Source of the DNA: Ruminococcus flavefaciens
Lineage (GTDB): Bacteria; Bacillota; Clostridia; Oscillospirales; Ruminococcaceae
Direction: 5' to 3'
DNA length: 44,878 nt
Assembly: GCA_004554385.1 (NCBI GenBank)
Contig: SFMO01000005.1
Location: 1 to 44,878, forward strand
Made by a program: the position numbers and the translations under genes. The number at the start of each line of letters is the position of its first letter. Position 1 is the first letter of the stretch. The notes under the pieces are model-generated. The model was not told where the DNA came from. It did no database searches and saw only the letters and a list, made by a program, of their open reading frames with translations. Shown one piece after another: positions 21,927 through 29,675 of the stretch.

Positions 21927-23744
21927 ATGCATAAGGAATTCTTAATGGGTAATGCCGCTATTGCCCGCGGTGCAGTTGCGGCAGGTCTGAACCTTGTTTC
22001 GGGCTATCCCGGTACTCCTTCCACAGAGGTACTCGAAACCACCGCAAAGGTAAATGACGGCTCGATCTACGTCGAGTGGTCTGTAAACGAAAAAGCTGCT
22101 CTTGAGCTTGGTGCAGGTGCTGCATACAGCGGCGCACGTTCTATGGTGACCATGAAGCAGGTAGGTCTTAATGTTGCTTCGGATCCGCTTATGAGCCTTG
22201 CTTATATCGGTGTAAAGGGCGGTATGGTAATACTCGTTGCCGACGATCCCGGTCCAATATCTTCACAGACGGAGCAGGATACCCGTCATTTTGCCTCATT
22301 CTCAAAGCTTCCCTGCTTCGATCCGTCATCTGTGCAGGAAGCCTACGACATGATACAGGAAGCCTTTGAGTATTCCGAAAAATACCACACTCCCGTGCTT
22401 TTCAGACCTACTACAAGAGTCTGTCACGGCTACGCTTCCATAGAAGTCAAGGACAAGGAGGAGTACAAGGTAAACAAGCCTGAGGGCTTTGTGAAGGACT
22501 CCTCAAAGTGGGTAATATTCCCACGCCTTTCATATAACGCTCATATCAGCATAGAGGCCCGCAACGTTGAGCTTTCTCAGGTATTCTCGGATTACAGCCG
22601 TAATATCATCACTGAAGCTGCTGACAAGAGCTGCCGCAAGGGAATCGCTACCCACGGCATAAGCTATACATATACCATGGAGGCTCTCCGCGGTAAGAGC
22701 GCACCTAAGGTATTCAAGGTGTCAACCCCTTTCCCTTTCCCGGAGCAGGCTGCGGTGAAGTTCCTTGAAGGCCTCGATGAGGTGCTCTGTATCGAGGAGC
22801 TTGACCCCATTATCGAGCGTGAGCTCACATATATCTGCGGAAAGTACCACCTGAACACAAAGATACTCGGCAAGCTCACTCACCATGTCAAGAACGCAGG
22901 CGAGAACACCTGTGCCTCTGTGGCTGCAAATATTGCCGATTTCATGGGCTGGGAGAAGCCTGCTGCCACTGAAACAGAAGCTCCCCCCGCACTCCCTGTA
23001 AGACCTCCCGTACTCTGCGCAGGATGTCCTCACAGAGCTTCATTCTTCGCAGTCAAGGAGGCAATGAAGGGCAAAAAGTCCGTATTCTGCGGAGACATCG
23101 GCTGCTATACCCTCGGAAACGCCATGCCCCTCGATATGGTAGATACCTGCCTCTGTATGGGCGCAGGCGTGAATATCACACAGGGTATCGGCAAGATAGA
23201 GCCTGATACAAACTGCTTTGCATTCGTCGGCGACTCTACATTCTTCGCTTCCGCTATCACAGGTGCTGTAAATGCGGTATACAATCAGGCTGATATGACT
23301 CTGGTAGTTCTCGATAACTCCACAACTGCCATGACAGGTCATCAGCCTCATCCCGGCACAGGCCGCACCATGATGGGCGAGGTAGTTGAAAAGGTGAGCA
23401 TACAGGAGGTTCTCAAGGGTGTTGGCGTAAAGACCGTTGAGACCGTAAATCCTCTTGAGCTCAACAAGGCTATAGATACAGTCAAGCGTGTTTCAGCTGA
23501 AAAGGGCGTAAAGGCAATCGTGTTCAAGTCGCCCTGTGCTGTGCTTATCAAGGGCAATGCGCCTGCTGTTATCGACAGCGCTAAGTGTACATCATGCAAG
23601 AAGTGCATCAAGACTCTTGGCTGTCCCGGAATAGTACTCAGGGACGGCAAGGTAACTATAGAAAATTCGCTCTGTACGGGCTGCGGACTCTGTTCACAGG
23701 TATGTCCTTTCGGAGCAATAGGAGGTGGCAAGGATGCAGAGTAA
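21927..23744 (+). CDS. iorA: Indolepyruvate ferredoxin oxidoreductase, alpha subunit (605 aa)
   Basis: Full IorA architecture: an N-terminal pyrimidine-binding domain (GNAAIARGAVAAGLNLVSGYPGTPSTEV), a middle domain, a thiamin diphosphate domain (CAGCPHRASFFAVKEA, FCGDIGCYTLG, FVGDSTFFASAITGAVNAVYN), and a C-terminal 2x[4Fe-4S] ferredoxin domain (CTSCKKCIKTLGCP and CTGCGLCSQVCP). With IorB it interconverts arylpyruvate + CoA and arylacetyl-CoA + CO2 using ferredoxin. With paaK in the same run the pathway can work toward arylpyruvates, hence Phe/Tyr/Trp, from arylacetates. AAAAGGAGA precedes ATG. Confidence 0.95.
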   Translation: MHKEFLMGNAAIARGAVAAGLNLVSGYPGTPSTEVLETTAKVNDGSIYVEWSVNEKAALELGAGAAYSGARSMVTMKQVGLNVASDPLMSLAYIGVKGGMVILVADDPGPISSQTEQDTRHFASFSKLPCFDPSSVQEAYDMIQEAFEYSEKYHTPVLFRPTTRVCHGYASIEVKDKEEYKVNKPEGFVKDSSKWVIFPRLSYNAHISIEARNVELSQVFSDYSRNIITEAADKSCRKGIATHGISYTYTMEALRGKSAPKVFKVSTPFPFPEQAAVKFLEGLDEVLCIEELDPIIERELTYICGKYHLNTKILGKLTHHVKNAGENTCASVAANIADFMGWEKPAATETEAPPALPVRPPVLCAGCPHRASFFAVKEAMKGKKSVFCGDIGCYTLGNAMPLDMVDTCLCMGAGVNITQGIGKIEPDTNCFAFVGDSTFFASAITGAVNAVYNQADMTLVVLDNSTTAMTGHQPHPGTGRTMMGEVVEKVSIQEVLKGVGVKTVETVNPLELNKAIDTVKRVSAEKGVKAIVFKSPCAVLIKGNAPAVIDSAKCTSCKKCIKTLGCPGIVLRDGKVTIENSLCTGCGLCSQVCPFGAIGGGKDAE

Positions 23745-24306
23745 TATCCTTATCTGCGGCGTAGGCGGTCAGGGAATCGTTCTTACCTCAAAGCTCATTG
23801 CCGCTACTGCTATGGAGCACGATATCCCCGTAATGAGCGCCGAGACTATCGGTATGGCTCAGAAGGGCGGAAGCGTTTTCAGCTTCCTGAGACTGGGCGA
23901 CGACATTTACTGTCCAATGTTCCCCGAGAAAACTGCTGATATAATCATCGGCTTCGAGCCTGCTGAGGCAGTACGTATGCTGCCATACCTCAAGGACGGC
24001 GGTCAGGTGGTAGTCAATACCCACCCCATAATGCTTGTTACTGCTACATTAAGCGGCTCTGACTACACAGGCAGAGAAATGATAGAGTATCTCCAGCGCA
24101 ACGTAAAGAACGTGCTGCTCGTTGACGGTACTAAAGCCTGTGAGGAGATAGGCTCGCCGAAGGTACTCAATATGATAATGTTGGGAGCGTCAGTACGCAA
24201 CGACGTGCTGCCATTCTCTGTAGACGATATAGAGGACACCATGAAAAAGACAGTAAAACCGCAGTTTGTAGAGCTTAACAGCAAGGCTCTGCGTTATAGT
24301 CTATGA
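23734..24306 (+). CDS. iorB: Indolepyruvate ferredoxin oxidoreductase, beta subunit (190 aa)
   Basis: Member of the pyruvate/ketoisovalerate oxidoreductase gamma family: NILICGVGGQGIVLTSKLIAATAMEHDIPVMSAETIGMAQKGGSV is diagnostic, and GFEPAEAVRMLPYL and VDGTKACEEIGSPKVLNMIMLGA follow. The start is placed at ATG 23734 because GGAGG lies 8 nt upstream; the GTG at 23725 overlaps that site. The gene overlaps the end of iorA by 11 nt, fitting coupled synthesis of the two subunits. Confidence 0.94.
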   Translation: MQSNILICGVGGQGIVLTSKLIAATAMEHDIPVMSAETIGMAQKGGSVFSFLRLGDDIYCPMFPEKTADIIIGFEPAEAVRMLPYLKDGGQVVVNTHPIMLVTATLSGSDYTGREMIEYLQRNVKNVLLVDGTKACEEIGSPKVLNMIMLGASVRNDVLPFSVDDIEDTMKKTVKPQFVELNSKALRYSL

Positions 24307-24324
24307 TCGAAAGGAAAGAAAAAA

Positions 24325-25560
24325 ATGCAGATAACACAGGCACAGCTCGACCTGGTCAATGACCGTATCAAGGCTCTTGTTGAGGCAGGCAGCTTCTATG
24401 GAAAAAAGCTTGCAGAGGCAGGCATCACTCACGTTGAAACTCCCGAGGACTTCACAAAGCTCCCCTTTTCCGAGAAGAAGGACCTCCGTGACGCTTATCC
24501 TCTCGGACTTATGACAGCTCCCGAAGAGGAGATAGTCCGTATCCACTCATCATCGGGAACCACAGGTACTCCTGTAATTATCCCTTATACAGCAAAGGAC
24601 GTTGACGACTGGGCTATCATGTTCAAGCGCTGCTATGAGACAGCAGGCATCACAAATATGGACCGTATCCAGATAACTCCCGGCTACGGACTCTGGACAG
24701 CAGGTATCGGCTTCCAGAACGGTGCCGAGAAGCTTGGCGCTATGGTAATACCTATGGGTCCCGGAAATACCGACAAGCAGCTCCAGATGATGCAGGACAT
24801 GAAGAGCACTGTTCTCTGCTCCACATCTTCATACGCTCTCCTTCTCGCTGAAGAGATCGAGAAGCGCGGTATAAAGGAGAATATCCACCTCAAGAAGGGC
24901 GTTATCGGCTCTGAGAGATGGAGCGACAAAATGCGCAAGCATATCGCTGAATCACTGGGTATCGAGCTCTACGACATCTACGGACTTACCGAGATCTACG
25001 GTCCGGGAATCGGTATCAACTGCGAATACAACGAGGGTATGCACTACTGGGACGATTTCCTTTACATCGAGGTCATAGACCCTAAGACAGGTGAGCCTGT
25101 TCCCGACGGTGAAATGGGCGAGATAGTTATCACAACTCTCGTCAAGGAGGGCGCTCCCCTTATCCGTTACAGAACACACGACCTTTCAAGAATAATCCCC
25201 GGTAAGTGCAAGTGCGGAAGATGCTACCCCCGTCTTGACACTATCATGGGACGTACAGACGACATGATGAAGATAAAGGGCGTAAATGTATTCCCGAGCC
25301 AGATAGAAGAGGTGCTTGCAAACTTCAGCGAGATAAACAGCGAGTATCAGATACGCATCTCTCACCTTGACGGCAAGGATACTATGCGTATCTACGTTGA
25401 ATCTACAGGCGATGTGGACTTTGAGTCACTGAGCCACAGGATAGCTGAAAAGGTAAAGAGCAGGATAGGCTTCACTCCTATCGTAAAGGTAGTTGAGGTA
25501 GGAGTTCTTCCGAGAAGCATGAAGAAAACTGCCCGTGTTATTGACGAGAGATTTGACTGA
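24325..25560 (+). CDS. paaK: Phenylacetate-CoA ligase, PaaK family (411 aa)
   Basis: Adenylate-forming enzyme. The P-loop-like motif HSSSGTTGTPVIIPY (about 74-88), the LYDIYGLTEIYGPGIG motif, a four-Cys cluster GKCKCGRCYP, and the C-terminal MGRTDDMMKIKGVNVFPSQIE hinge all match anaerobic PaaK proteins (also called aryl-CoA ligases). It makes arylacetyl-CoA from arylacetate, ATP and CoA. Located 18 nt after iorB with a GGAAAG ribosome site, it supplies the CoA ester that IorAB can carboxylate reductively. The length of 411 fits the short anaerobic type. The next lipoprotein starts on the stop codon (TGATG). Confidence 0.93.
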   Translation: MQITQAQLDLVNDRIKALVEAGSFYGKKLAEAGITHVETPEDFTKLPFSEKKDLRDAYPLGLMTAPEEEIVRIHSSSGTTGTPVIIPYTAKDVDDWAIMFKRCYETAGITNMDRIQITPGYGLWTAGIGFQNGAEKLGAMVIPMGPGNTDKQLQMMQDMKSTVLCSTSSYALLLAEEIEKRGIKENIHLKKGVIGSERWSDKMRKHIAESLGIELYDIYGLTEIYGPGIGINCEYNEGMHYWDDFLYIEVIDPKTGEPVPDGEMGEIVITTLVKEGAPLIRYRTHDLSRIIPGKCKCGRCYPRLDTIMGRTDDMMKIKGVNVFPSQIEEVLANFSEINSEYQIRISHLDGKDTMRIYVESTGDVDFESLSHRIAEKVKSRIGFTPIVKVVEVGVLPRSMKKTARVIDERFD

Positions 25561-26666
25561 TGAAGAATTACCGTATTATTGCGGCTTTGACAGGGGCGCT
25601 TATTGCAGCGCCCTTCATTTCAGGCTGCTCCGACAACAATAATAACTCCTTTGTAAACGGGACTGCGGAAACAGAGATCACTTCTGCCGACGAAACAGAA
25701 ACAGCTCCTCAGACTGAGGAGAAAACGACTGAAGAAGCGACTGCGGCAGCCGATGATTTCGGAACTCCCGATGAGGACTGCGCACAGAACCGCCCTCAGC
25801 TCCTGTATATCCTTGACAGCGGAGATTACGTTTATTCCACTGAAAAAGACGGCTCTGACGACCACAGCGAGGTGTTTGTAAAGGACGACGGCAAGGGCGG
25901 CAAGACCACTCTTGACCTCCCCGAAAAGAGCCTTCTGCTCCATACCGACGGCGAGAATATCTACTATTACTCTCCCGACGAGGGTTTGTGCGTATATGAC
26001 GGAAAGAATTCAAAGCTACTCAGCAGCGAGACAAAGTCAGAAGAGTCTGTACCTTCCCGTGAGAGCTTCTTCTTCACAGGCGACAGGATATATTTTGCCT
26101 GTGACACATCGAAGGGTACTGTCATAAAGTCCATGGACTATTCTGGCAAAAATGACAGGGACGAATATAATATCGAATACCACGGAGCCAGAATAGTAGG
26201 AAATGCGGAGATTAACGGCGAAAAAGCCTTTCTCTGCACCTATCGCATAGGTATCGCCGAGCACGTCCGCATATTCACTGATAAGGACAGCTTCACCGAG
26301 GTTAACTCAGGCGACAGCCCATATATCGTTGACCAGTGGCTCTACTACATCAAGGACCGCGCTCTCCGCAGGATACCGCTTGCAGGGGGCAGTGAGGAAA
26401 AGATGACTGAGGCAGGCTGCACATGCTTCTGCCTGTATAACGACAAAATATACTATGCCGATTCTGAAACTGTCTACGCTATTGATAAAAACGGCAGTTC
26501 CTCTGCATTCATCACTGCGGATGACATCGGAAAATGCGACTTTATCGCAGGTATATCAGCTTCTGACGGAAGACTGTTCGTCAGCGGAGGCACAGGCGCC
26601 TCAGGACGCAGTATCGTCGAGGTCGATGAGAGCGGCAAGGTCATCAGTACTATTTCCGAAATATAA
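25560..26666 (+). CDS. Lipoprotein with propeller-like DUF5050-type region (368 aa)
   Basis: Signal peptide with lipobox ISGC (Cys23), a Thr/Glu/Ala linker (about 30-70), then repeated strands of the form ENIYYYSPDEGLCVYDGKNSKLL, DRIYFACDTSKGTVIKSMDYSG, DQWLYYIKDRALRRIPLAGG and DKIYYADSETVYAIDKNG. These are typical of DUF5050 beta-propeller repeats on clostridial surface proteins. Its ATG overlaps the paaK stop (TGATG), so it is the fourth gene of the ior run. It may bind a surface ligand. A metabolic link to aryl acids is only suggested by the operon. Confidence 0.75.
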   Translation: MKNYRIIAALTGALIAAPFISGCSDNNNNSFVNGTAETEITSADETETAPQTEEKTTEEATAAADDFGTPDEDCAQNRPQLLYILDSGDYVYSTEKDGSDDHSEVFVKDDGKGGKTTLDLPEKSLLLHTDGENIYYYSPDEGLCVYDGKNSKLLSSETKSEESVPSRESFFFTGDRIYFACDTSKGTVIKSMDYSGKNDRDEYNIEYHGARIVGNAEINGEKAFLCTYRIGIAEHVRIFTDKDSFTEVNSGDSPYIVDQWLYYIKDRALRRIPLAGGSEEKMTEAGCTCFCLYNDKIYYADSETVYAIDKNGSSSAFITADDIGKCDFIAGISASDGRLFVSGGTGASGRSIVEVDESGKVISTISEI

Positions 26667-26681
26667 AGCTCCGCTATTACC

Positions 26682-27152
26682 ATGAACGGAAACGAAATAC
26701 TTGCACTTCTCGTTATCGTGCTTATTGCCGCCTTTTGTGTATGGCTGTACAGGCGGCTCCGCAAGCCCGATATAACCAGGCTTTACAATGCAAAGACCGT
26801 CCTCACAGACCGTGAATATGAGTTCTACAAGCGGCTCAAGCCCCTTGCCGACGAATACGGTCTGAGCGTTTTCACCAAGGTGAGGCTTGCCGACCTTATC
26901 GAGCCGAAGCCAAAAGCCGAAAATCCTTTCTGGATGGAGTGTTTCAACAAGATAAAATCCAAGCACATAGACTTTGCCCTTGCGGATGAGGAGACGTCCA
27001 TAGTGGCGCTTATTGAGCTTGATGATACCTCTCACGCCCGTCCCGACCGCATTGAGCGTGATGACTTTGTCAACGCTGTGCTGGAAAATACGGGATATAC
27101 ACTGCTCCGTACATACGGCGAGCTGGACGTTATCGAGGAGTATCTCAGATAA
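26682..27152 (+). CDS. Membrane-anchored DUF2726 protein, nuclease-like fold (156 aa)
   Basis: One N-terminal membrane helix (about 5-23), then a DUF2726 domain (about 38-150). It resembles restriction-endonuclease-like folds: HIDFAL (Asp97), then VALIELDD (Glu112-x-Asp114) and the ERDDFVNAVLENTGYTLLR helix-strand. These residues are placed like the D...ExK site, but the Lys is absent (E-L-D), so nuclease activity is uncertain. No good ribosome site precedes ATG at 26682, which lies 16 nt after the lipoprotein stop, so translation may be coupled. Last gene before a strong bidirectional terminator. Confidence 0.75.
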   Translation: MNGNEILALLVIVLIAAFCVWLYRRLRKPDITRLYNAKTVLTDREYEFYKRLKPLADEYGLSVFTKVRLADLIEPKPKAENPFWMECFNKIKSKHIDFALADEETSIVALIELDDTSHARPDRIERDDFVNAVLENTGYTLLRTYGELDVIEEYLR

Positions 27153-27179
27153 AGCCTTTTGGCGGAATCATGACATAAA

Positions 27180-27213
27180 AAATACCGGACCTTTGATTTA
27201 AGGTCCGGTATTT
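27180..27213. terminator. Bidirectional terminator between the ior run and the GT2 pair
   Basis: A perfect 14-bp stem AAATACCGGACCTT/AAGGTCCGGTATTT (27180-27193 with 27200-27213), with a T run on the plus side and an A run on the other. It lies between two convergent gene ends. Confidence 0.88.
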
Positions 27214-27239
27214 CATTATATTCATATCAGCTCACAGGG

Positions 27240-27422
27240 CTATCCGAAATTGAAGAACGTAAAGCCTGATGCGAAAAGGGCTGCACCGATAAGTACGGCA
27301 AAAAATACCGCCTTTTTTATCTTGTGCTTTATTTTTATAAGTACTATCAGCACTATAATAAATAAAATGACAGCCCAGTATTGTGAGAGAAATCCTTCTA
27401 TGCTCGTCAGTAAAGAGTCCAT
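27240..27422 (-). CDS. Small two-helix membrane protein (60 aa)
   Basis: Sixty residues with two hydrophobic segments (about 15-31 and 38-57) split by a basic loop KIKHKIKK. The ribosome site AAGGAGATAAAG lies 5-12 nt before ATG and 11 nt separate it from the GT2 stop, so it is translated from the GT2 transcript. No family recognised. It could be a partner or regulator of the membrane glycosyltransferase, which is inference from the operon only. Confidence 0.65.
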   Translation of the reverse strand: MDSLLTSIEGFLSQYWAVILFIIVLIVLIKIKHKIKKAVFFAVLIGAALFASGFTFFNFG

Positions 27423-27433
27423 TCTTTATCTCC

Positions 27434-28420
27434 TTATGTGTGGTTTTTATCGTTATTATCGTCGGTATCGTTGAGAAATTCCGCAACGATAAACCTCGGA
27501 CGCTGCTTGACCTCGGCGTAAATCTTGCCTATGTACTCTCCTATTATGCCCAGACAGAAGAGCTGAAGACCGCCGATGAGCCATATTGAACACATAGTGC
27601 TCGACCAGCCGTGCTCGGTGAAGCCTGCTATCTTGGTGATAAATGCCCATATAAAGGCAATAACGCTGACTGCGGACATGATAAGTCCAAGAGCGGTAAT
27701 GAGCTTGAGCGGCTTTGTACTGAACGAGGTTATGCCGTTTACAGCGAATGAGATCATTTTTTTCAGCGGATACTTGCTCTCGCCTGCGGCTCTCTCATGG
27801 CGTTCGTAGTACACCTTGCAGTTCTTGAAGCCTATGAGCGGCACCATTCCGCGGAGGAAAAGATTTACCTCCTTGAAGTTTGCAAGCTCCTGAAGTACTC
27901 TTTTGCTCATAAGGCGGAAATCGGCGTGATTGTATATGACATCAGTGCCCATTGCCTTCATGAATTTGTAGAATCCCTCGGCAGTGGTCTTTTTGAAGAA
28001 GGTATCGGTGTCACGGGCACTTCTTACACCGTATACAACCTGATTGCCCTCATAGTATTTCTTTACCATTTCGTCAATGGTGTTGATGTCGTCCTGAAGG
28101 TCTGCGTCCATTGTTATGCACATATCGCAGAGGTCCTTTACGGTCATAAGTCCTGCAAGAACGGCGTTCTGGTGACCTCTGTTGTGGGCGAGGTCGATAC
28201 CTGAAAAGAATTTCGGGTCTGTGCTGTGAAGCTCACGGATTATCTCCCATGTCCCGTCAGCAGAACCGTCATTGACGAAGACTATACGGCTTTCGGGGGA
28301 GATAAGCCCTGATGAGATGAGAGAGGTGTATTTTATTTTAAGCTGTTCCGCGGTGGTTCTGAGGACTGCCTCTTCATTATAACAGGGAACGACCATGTAT
28401 AGTATTTCGGGAGAGTCCAT
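27434..28420 (-). CDS. GT2 family polyprenyl-phosphate glycosyltransferase (328 aa)
   Basis: GT-A fold domain (about 1-230) with VVPCYNEEAVL at the N-terminus and a DADLQDD metal site, followed by two membrane helices (about 232-255 and 270-300) as in GtrB/ArnC/DPM1-like enzymes. These transfer a sugar from an NDP-sugar to undecaprenyl phosphate on the cytoplasmic face, feeding glycosylation of wall polymers or proteins. The transferred sugar is unknown. AAAGGACACGTT precedes ATG. Promoter at 28452-28480; followed by the 60-aa membrane protein. Confidence 0.9.
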   Translation of the reverse strand: MDSPEILYMVVPCYNEEAVLRTTAEQLKIKYTSLISSGLISPESRIVFVNDGSADGTWEIIRELHSTDPKFFSGIDLAHNRGHQNAVLAGLMTVKDLCDMCITMDADLQDDINTIDEMVKKYYEGNQVVYGVRSARDTDTFFKKTTAEGFYKFMKAMGTDVIYNHADFRLMSKRVLQELANFKEVNLFLRGMVPLIGFKNCKVYYERHERAAGESKYPLKKMISFAVNGITSFSTKPLKLITALGLIMSAVSVIAFIWAFITKIAGFTEHGWSSTMCSIWLIGGLQLFCLGIIGEYIGKIYAEVKQRPRFIVAEFLNDTDDNNDKNHT

Positions 28421-28451
28421 AACGTGTCCTTTCTAAAAGCAATTTTATATA

Positions 28452-28480
28452 AGTATATCACAAGGGATAAAATATGTCAA
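28452..28480 (-). promoter_or_regulatory. Sigma-A-type promoter for the GT2 gene
   Basis: On the minus strand, TTGACA (28475-28480), a 17-nt spacer, TATACT (28452-28457), preceded by TGTGA. Confidence 0.75.
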
Positions 28481-28548
28481 TAAATCTTGATTTTTGCGGA
28501 AAAAACGGAGACTGCATGTGAGATTCGCTATCTGTTCAAATTTTTTGC

Positions 28549-28577
28549 TTGACAAAAGTTTGCTTTTATGATAATAT
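28549..28577 (+). promoter_or_regulatory. Promoter of the SRP RNA gene
   Basis: TTGACA (28549-28554), a 17-nt spacer, TAATAT (28572-28577). Start is expected near 28584, giving a leader with a GAGCA/TGCTC hairpin before the mature RNA. Confidence 0.75.
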
Positions 28578-28611
28578 ATTAAAAGAGCATCGTCTGCTCG
28601 TATAAACGGGT

Positions 28612-28750
28612 GTGAAATTCCGAAATATAGATGTGTGGGCCCTGTGCAACAAGACCCCGTGAACCATGTCAGGCGGGAGACCGAGCAGCATTAAGCGGTG
28701 CGTTTTGTGTGCCGCAGCAAGCCTGCACATCTATGTTCCGGAATTTTTCT
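28612..28750 (+). ncRNA. ffs: Signal recognition particle RNA (bacterial small type)
   Basis: The conserved SRP domain IV is present: ATGTCAGGCGGGAGACCGAG followed by CAGCATTAAG (28656-28694), together with GGGCCCTGTGCAACAAGACC on the 5' side. The ends are closed by AAATTCCG (28615-28622) with CGGAATTT (28739-28746) and by ATAGATGTG with CACATCTAT, and a T run (28744-28748) acts as terminator. This RNA with Ffh targets membrane and secreted proteins. Its position upstream of dnaX matches other Firmicutes. An open frame running through it on the same strand is a shadow; the real downstream protein starts at 28769. The exact mature ends are inferred. Confidence 0.9.
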
Positions 28751-28768
28751 TTAATAGGGGGGATAAGA

Positions 28769-29662
28769 ATGTTCCGTTCCATACTGGCAGCACGGGCAAA
28801 GCGAGTCCTGCTGTGTTTCTGGCGCAGTATCCCGAAGGCTCTTGCAGCTTCCTTTGTATTCTCCTTGTTCATTTTTGCAGCACTTGTCTTTTTCGGCGAC
28901 AGAGAAGCGACTTATCCGTTTGTTGTAATGTATATGGCAGTCATTTTTCTGTTCCACTGGCTCTGCATTTCCTTCGTAGAGATAATCAGATTCAAAAAGA
29001 GCATCTTTCATCAGTTTGATGACGAGCTCATAGGCAATGCCTTTACGGGGATAAACCGCAAGTCAAGGCGCTTTGAGAAGGGGCTGAACCTGTTCCACAA
29101 GAACAATTTCCGAATGGCACTGGAGGCTTTCACAGACCTCGGCAGAGAGGAAAATGACCTTTCAAAGGAGGAGACCGCCGTCAACGAGTTCTACCGCGGG
29201 CGGTGCTACGATATCCTTGATGCCTATCCCAATGCTATAATATGCTACAAAAACGCTCAGGAGAACGGATTCTATATCCCTGAGCTCCCGATATTCATTG
29301 CAAGATGCTACTCCATAAACGGCGACCCTAAACGCGCTATGGCTATTTATGAGAGCCTTATGGAGGAGGACGGATACAAATACAGCAATAAGCTCCGCTG
29401 TGAGATGGGCAACGTCTACCTGAAGGAGTACGACGGCGAATCGGCTCTGAAATGGTTCAGCGACTCTATCGAAAGACGTGAGGACTACGCAAACGCTCTT
29501 GGCGGTGCGGCTATCGCAAACGTGCTCCTCGGGCACTACGACGAGGCGGAGAAGCTCTACAAGCTTGCAATAGTCCATAATATCGACAATCCCGTAGACT
29601 TTATGAAATATTACAAGGGCACTGTTGCCCTGCAAAAAGACCAATTCATCAGAAAACTGTAA
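28769..29662 (+). CDS. Membrane protein with TPR repeats (297 aa)
   Basis: The start is ATG 28769 with GGGGGGAT upstream; earlier in-frame codons lie in the SRP RNA. Two hydrophobic segments (about 25-48 and 53-73) are followed by a soluble region of tetratricopeptide-like helix pairs (about 100-290). Examples are GLNLFHKNNFRMALEAFTDLG, GRCYDILDAYPNAIICYKNAQ, ARCYSINGDPKRAMAIYESLM and GNVYLKEYDGESALKWFSDSI. TPRs mediate protein contacts, so this is likely an inner-membrane scaffold. It sits between the SRP RNA and dnaX, 13 nt from the dnaX start. Function unknown. Confidence 0.8.
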   Translation: MFRSILAARAKRVLLCFWRSIPKALAASFVFSLFIFAALVFFGDREATYPFVVMYMAVIFLFHWLCISFVEIIRFKKSIFHQFDDELIGNAFTGINRKSRRFEKGLNLFHKNNFRMALEAFTDLGREENDLSKEETAVNEFYRGRCYDILDAYPNAIICYKNAQENGFYIPELPIFIARCYSINGDPKRAMAIYESLMEEDGYKYSNKLRCEMGNVYLKEYDGESALKWFSDSIERREDYANALGGAAIANVLLGHYDEAEKLYKLAIVHNIDNPVDFMKYYKGTVALQKDQFIRKL

Positions 29663-29675
29663 AGGAGGAAAGGCT

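Noticed and set aside
2184..28480. Recurring TGTGA directly before the -10 at 2184, 7868, 15630, 18985, 21829 and 28452
   Set aside because: Striking at first, but it fits the known TRTG/extended -10 preference of Firmicute sigma-A promoters, so it is not evidence of a special regulon.
28631..28768. N-terminal extension of the TPR protein reading through the SRP RNA
   Set aside because: The sequence is a structured RNA gene, and a GGGGGGAT site supports the ATG at 28769.
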